This document shows, piece by piece, positions 7,531 to 9,275 of a DNA stretch of 9,275 nt. This stretch comes from Anaerobacillus sp. Lineage in GTDB: Bacteria; Bacillota; Bacilli; Bacillales; Anaerobacillaceae. Positions within the stretch are counted from its first letter, which is position 1. The number at the start of each line of letters is the position of its first letter. The translations under genes and the position numbers were made by a program. The stretch is from assembly GCA_007118195.1 (NCBI GenBank), contig SKSA01000167.1, positions 1 to 9,275 of the forward strand. Direction: 5' to 3'. The notes beneath the pieces are model-generated. The model was not told the DNA's origin. It ran no database searches and worked only from the letters and a program-made list of their open reading frames with translations.

Positions 7531-7574
7531 AAATGATGGAAATTAATTATTTTGATATAATGGAGAGGTTTAAG

Positions 7575-7646
7575 ATGGCGTTATATATTTTAATATTGTT
7601 TTTCGTCATGATTGGCGTAACATTTTTTGTTTTAAATGGCATTTGA
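7575..7646 (+). CDS. Candidate 23-residue hydrophobic membrane peptide
   Basis: ATG at 7575 opens a 23-codon frame ending in TGA at 7644-7646. The Shine-Dalgarno sequence GGAGAGG lies six bases upstream, and a good sigma-A promoter lies 45 bases before the ATG. The product begins MALYILILFFVMIG and ends FFVLNGI. It is almost entirely hydrophobic, has no charged residue, and is long enough for one membrane-spanning helix. I do not recognise a family. It resembles the tiny single-helix membrane proteins common in Bacillus, some of which modulate larger membrane proteins. Its neighbours, ferredoxin and cotD, give no clear clue. No terminator follows before cotD, so its transcript might run into the coat gene. 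The good translation signals argue for a real gene, but so short a frame could be chance. Confidence 0.5.
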   Translation: MALYILILFFVMIGVTFFVLNGI

Positions 7647-7660
7647 AAATTAATGTTGCA

Positions 7661-7672
7661 AAATAGGTGATT
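7661..7672 (+). promoter_or_regulatory. GerE-like box upstream of cotD
   Basis: AAATAGGTGATT fits the GerE consensus RWWTRGGYNNYY at every position. Its centre lies about 47 bases before the predicted cotD transcription start, an activator position. GerE is the late mother-cell regulator that controls cotD in B. subtilis. Confidence 0.5.
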
Positions 7673-7680
7673 ATACTAGT

Positions 7681-7708
7681 ACATGTAAGCTCTTTTTTAC
7701 ATAGGTTG
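7681..7708 (+). promoter_or_regulatory. Sigma-K-like promoter for cotD
   Basis: AC (7681-7682) is followed after exactly 17 bp by CATAGGTTG (7700-7708). This is close to the late mother-cell pattern AC-N16-17-CATAnnnTA, with one mismatch at the last base. The start would be near 7714, leaving about 29 bases of leader. A second, weaker GerE-like match (7699-7710) overlaps the -10, and an ATGTAA/TTACAT inverted repeat (7683-7702) spans the spacer. Confidence 0.5.
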
Positions 7709-7742
7709 ATATTGACCCTATAAAAAAGGAGGAGACTAAAAC

Positions 7743-8069
7743 ATGTTCTTTCCGAGACCAAGACCAAGACCTGGCTTTCCGGTAGCACCGGTAACTCGCC
7801 AAATGATGCCACCTCGTATTCATCCAACGCAACATTATGTTAAGCATAAATGTTGTGAATATATTGTACCAGAGGTGCATCCTAGCCATACAACAATCGT
7901 TCAAGACCACCTTTATAAGCATTATCACAATTTTCCACACACTCAATCTGTGGTCGATCAAGTAGCTAGTCAGCACTTCATTTGCCCTCCAGGCCCACCT
8001 GTAAACCCAGGTATGCCTGTAGGTGGCATGGGCGCACCAGGAATGGCACCACGTCGTCGTTTCTTTTAG
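7743..8069 (+). CDS. cotD: Spore coat protein CotD family
   Basis: This is a 108-residue protein of the CotD family, a structural component of the inner spore coat made late in the mother cell. The central part keeps the family pattern: His- and Pro-rich, with KCCEYIVPEVHPSHTT (36-51) and HYHNFPHTQSVVD (60-72). The last of these resembles the HYFPHTFSNVD segment of B. subtilis CotD. The Cys pair 37-38 and Cys81 could crosslink. It is longer than the 75-residue B. subtilis protein because of added ends: an Arg-Pro repeat at residues 4-10 and a Gly/Met/Pro tail closing with RRRFF. A very strong Shine-Dalgarno, AAGGAGGAG (7727-7735), precedes the ATG. Sigma-K and GerE-like sites upstream and a strong terminator downstream mark it as a single-gene unit. 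Confidence 0.9.
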   Translation: MFFPRPRPRPGFPVAPVTRQMMPPRIHPTQHYVKHKCCEYIVPEVHPSHTTIVQDHLYKHYHNFPHTQSVVDQVASQHFICPPGPPVNPGMPVGGMGAPGMAPRRRFF

Positions 8070-8108
8070 TCATTTTAAAAAATATAATTAAAGATTTATC
8101 GCATTTCT

Positions 8109-8160
8109 ATTCAAGGGTATGGCATAATTGATTATATTATGTCTCCCCTTGAATTTTTTA
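8109..8160 (+). terminator. Terminator after cotD
   Basis: A 9-bp outer stem (8109-8117 with 8146-8154) encloses an 8-bp inner stem (8121-8128 with 8136-8143, one G-U pair) and a 7-base loop. A run of six T follows (8154-8159). This is a strong intrinsic terminator separating cotD from ypsA. Confidence 0.85.
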
Positions 8161-8250
8161 CTCTTTTCTTAAAGATTGTTGTATTTTGCTTTTTGGACTG
8201 TAGCCAAGTTAATTAAACGATTAGTTAAATTAATCCGGAAGGTGTTAAAA

Positions 8251-8802
8251 ATGGTCAAAGTGTTAGCTGTTACAGGATACAAGTCACATGAACTAGGGAT
8301 CTTTGATGACAAGCATATTGGAATCAAATACATAAAAAAAGTGTTAGAAAAAAGGATCATCTCTTTTGTAGAAGAAGGTTTAGAGTGGGTTTTAATTAGT
8401 GGCCAACTTGGCGTAGAGTTGTGGTGTGGTGAGGTGGTTATTAACTTGAAACAACAGTTTCCACAGTTAAAGTTGGCGGTACTAACACCATTCTTCAATC
8501 AAGAGGAAAGGTGGAACGATCAAAAAAAAGATCATTATCGATTCGTTTTACAACAAGCTGATTATGTCGATACTATTACGAAAAGAGACTACGAAAGTCC
8601 TAGTCAACTTAAATTGAAAAATCAGTTTATTGTTGAAAAAAGTGATGCGCTGTTAGTTGTTTTTGATGAAGACAAGCCTGGATCTCCAAGTTATTATATT
8701 ACCTATGCAAAAGCCCGTAATGAACACTCAAACTATGAAATTTATTACATATATCCTGATGAAATTGAACTAGCGTATCGAGATGAATTGGAAAATTGGT
8801 AA
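8251..8802 (+). CDS. ypsA: YpsA, SLOG-family cell division modulator
   Basis: This 183-residue protein of the DUF1273/YpsA family is close in length to B. subtilis YpsA (180). It opens with VKVLAVTGYKSHELGIF and has the Rossmann-like SLOG signature ISGQLGVELW (49-58). Gly54 and Glu56 there match Gly53 and Glu55, which are needed for function in B. subtilis. YESPSQL (114-120) and KPGSPSYY (142-149) are further family signatures. The family is thought to bind a nucleotide such as NAD or ADP-ribose. In B. subtilis and S. aureus, YpsA affects septum formation through FtsZ. I chose ATG 8251, with GGAAGGTG at 8238-8245, because homologs start here. The in-frame ATG at 8176 would add 25 residues found in no relative I know and has no good Shine-Dalgarno. 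It precedes gpsB by 82 bases. Confidence 0.92.
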   Translation: MVKVLAVTGYKSHELGIFDDKHIGIKYIKKVLEKRIISFVEEGLEWVLISGQLGVELWCGEVVINLKQQFPQLKLAVLTPFFNQEERWNDQKKDHYRFVLQQADYVDTITKRDYESPSQLKLKNQFIVEKSDALLVVFDEDKPGSPSYYITYAKARNEHSNYEIYYIYPDEIELAYRDELENW

Positions 8803-8811
8803 TTTCCATAA

Positions 8812-8840
8812 TTGACAATATGAAGATGTTCTGAAAAAAT
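8812..8840 (+). promoter_or_regulatory. Possible sigma-A promoter for gpsB
   Basis: A perfect TTGACA (8812-8817) is followed after 17 bp by AAAAAT (8835-8840), a 4 of 6 match to TATAAT. A better-looking TATAAA at 8840 would need a 22-bp spacer. It would allow gpsB to be expressed apart from ypsA. No terminator separates the two genes, so read-through is also likely. Confidence 0.4.
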
Positions 8841-8884
8841 ATAAAAATGGTGAATTCATTTAAAGTAATCGAGGTGATTGTAGG

Positions 8885-9193
8885 ATGATAGAAAAACAAG
8901 TTCCACAACTGACTCCAAAACAAATATTAGAGAAAGAATTTAAAACAAGCTTAAAAGGTTATAATCAAGATGAGGTAGATAAATTTTTAGATGTTGTTAT
9001 TAAAGACTATGAGCTTTTACAAAAGAAAATTGAGATTCTTGAAACTGATAATGCCCGCCTTAAAGCAGAAGCGAAAAAATCTACGGAACAGCAGTCTCGT
9101 CCAGGGACAGCTGTCGGCAATACGAATTACGATATTTTAAAAAGACTTTCAAATTTAGAAAAACACGTTTTTGGTAATAAACTTTTTGATTAA
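8885..9193 (+). CDS. gpsB: GpsB cell division/wall synthesis adaptor
   Basis: This is a 102-residue DivIVA-like protein. GpsB moves between septum and lateral wall and brings the penicillin-binding protein PBP1 (PonA) to its site by gripping Arg-containing cytoplasmic tails. The N-terminal domain is well kept: [20 protein letters not shown], then [10 protein letters not shown]. Tyr26, Asp32 and Asp36 match the PBP-binding Tyr25, Asp31 and Asp35 of B. subtilis. A coiled coil (about 37-65), a variable Gln/Ser/Gly linker (66-79) and the C-terminal multimerisation helix [16 protein letters not shown] (82-97) follow. The region around the Thr phosphorylated by PrkC in B. subtilis (Thr75) reads NTNYD here. 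ATG 8885 is preceded by GAGGTGAT (8870-8877). It sits between ypsA and an RNase HI-like gene. In B. subtilis the RNase P RNA gene follows gpsB. Confidence 0.95.
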   Translation: MIEKQVPQLTPKQILEKEFKTSLKGYNQDEVDKFLDVVIKDYELLQKKIEILETDNARLKAEAKKSTEQQSRPGTAVGNTNYDILKRLSNLEKHVFGNKLFD

Positions 9194-9204
9194 GGGGAAT
9201 TAGA

Positions 9205-9275
9205 TTGATCGAAGTATATATTGATGGAGCGAGTACCGGAAACCCAGGTTTAGCGGGGGCAGGAATTTTTATTAA
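9205..9275 (+). CDS. RNase HI-family protein, N-terminus only (3'-partial)
   Basis: TTG at 9205 begins a frame that runs off the window after 23 codons. GGGG of AAGGGGAAT (9192-9200) lies seven bases upstream. The visible start IEVYIDGASTGNPGLAGAGI carries the RNase HI first strand, with the metal-binding Asp at residue 7 in YIDGAS followed by GNPG. RNase HI cuts RNA in RNA-DNA hybrids. B. subtilis has several relatives of this fold (YpeP, YpdQ), some lacking activity, and which one this is cannot be told from the N-terminus. The gap to gpsB is only 11 bases with no terminator, so the two are probably cotranscribed. Confidence 0.82.
   Translation, partial: MIEVYIDGASTGNPGLAGAGIFI

Noticed and set aside
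7553..7561. Extended -10 TGATATAAT as a promoter for the 23-codon ORF
   Set aside because: Transcription would start near 7568, at the end of the Shine-Dalgarno sequence, removing it. The element also lacks a -35. The promoter at 7502-7530 fits better.
7606..7976. Minus-strand frames opposite cotD and its upstream region
   Set aside because: They are antisense shadows of cotD. Their composition is unlike a protein and they lack ribosome binding sites.
8176..8250. A 25-residue N-terminal extension of YpsA
   Set aside because: Family members begin at the ATG at 8251, which has a Shine-Dalgarno sequence. The extension is a Lys/Leu-rich translation of leader DNA.

Overview
The window is AT-rich and comes from a spore-forming low-GC Gram-positive bacterium of the Bacillaceae. 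The evidence is a CotD-type spore-coat gene with a sigma-K-like promoter, the YpsA-GpsB cell-division pair, a two-headed dynamin of the Bacillus DynA (YpbR) type, and purine-rich Shine-Dalgarno sites. Four of the nine annotated genes with visible starts use GTG or TTG. The content resembles the Bacillus subtilis yprB-cotD-ypsA-gpsB neighbourhood, with extra genes between yprB and cotD. It is not close enough to B. subtilis to name a species.

Layout, left to right. (1) Positions 1-406 hold the C-terminal TPR part of a YprB-like protein, closed by a large hairpin terminator. (2) Positions 528-4109 hold dynA, a tandem dynamin-like GTPase of 1193 residues. (3) Positions 4269-6923 hold two abutting genes. 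The first encodes a cNMP-binding-like / CBS pair / DUF294 nucleotidyltransferase protein. The second encodes a DEDDh 3'-5' exonuclease. A compact hairpin follows, shared with the convergent next gene. (4) Positions 6954-7277, minus strand, hold a small [2Fe-2S] ferredoxin with a sigma-B-like promoter. (5) Positions 7305-7740 are mostly non-coding. They hold several short palindromes, a good sigma-A promoter and a 23-codon ORF for a hydrophobic peptide. (6) Positions 7743-8069 hold cotD, preceded by a GerE-like box and a sigma-K-like promoter and followed by a strong terminator. (7) Positions 8251-9193 hold ypsA and gpsB. The start of an RNase HI-family gene at 9205 runs off the right edge.

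DynA (membrane fusion and repair), YpsA and GpsB (division and wall synthesis) all act at the cell envelope. CotD belongs to the spore coat. The nucleotidyltransferase-exonuclease pair is the least understood part. Its domains suggest ligand sensing coupled to nucleotidyl transfer and nucleic-acid 3'-end trimming, but substrates cannot be read from the sequence. No insertion sequence, CRISPR array, tRNA, rRNA, prophage gene or clear defence island was seen.
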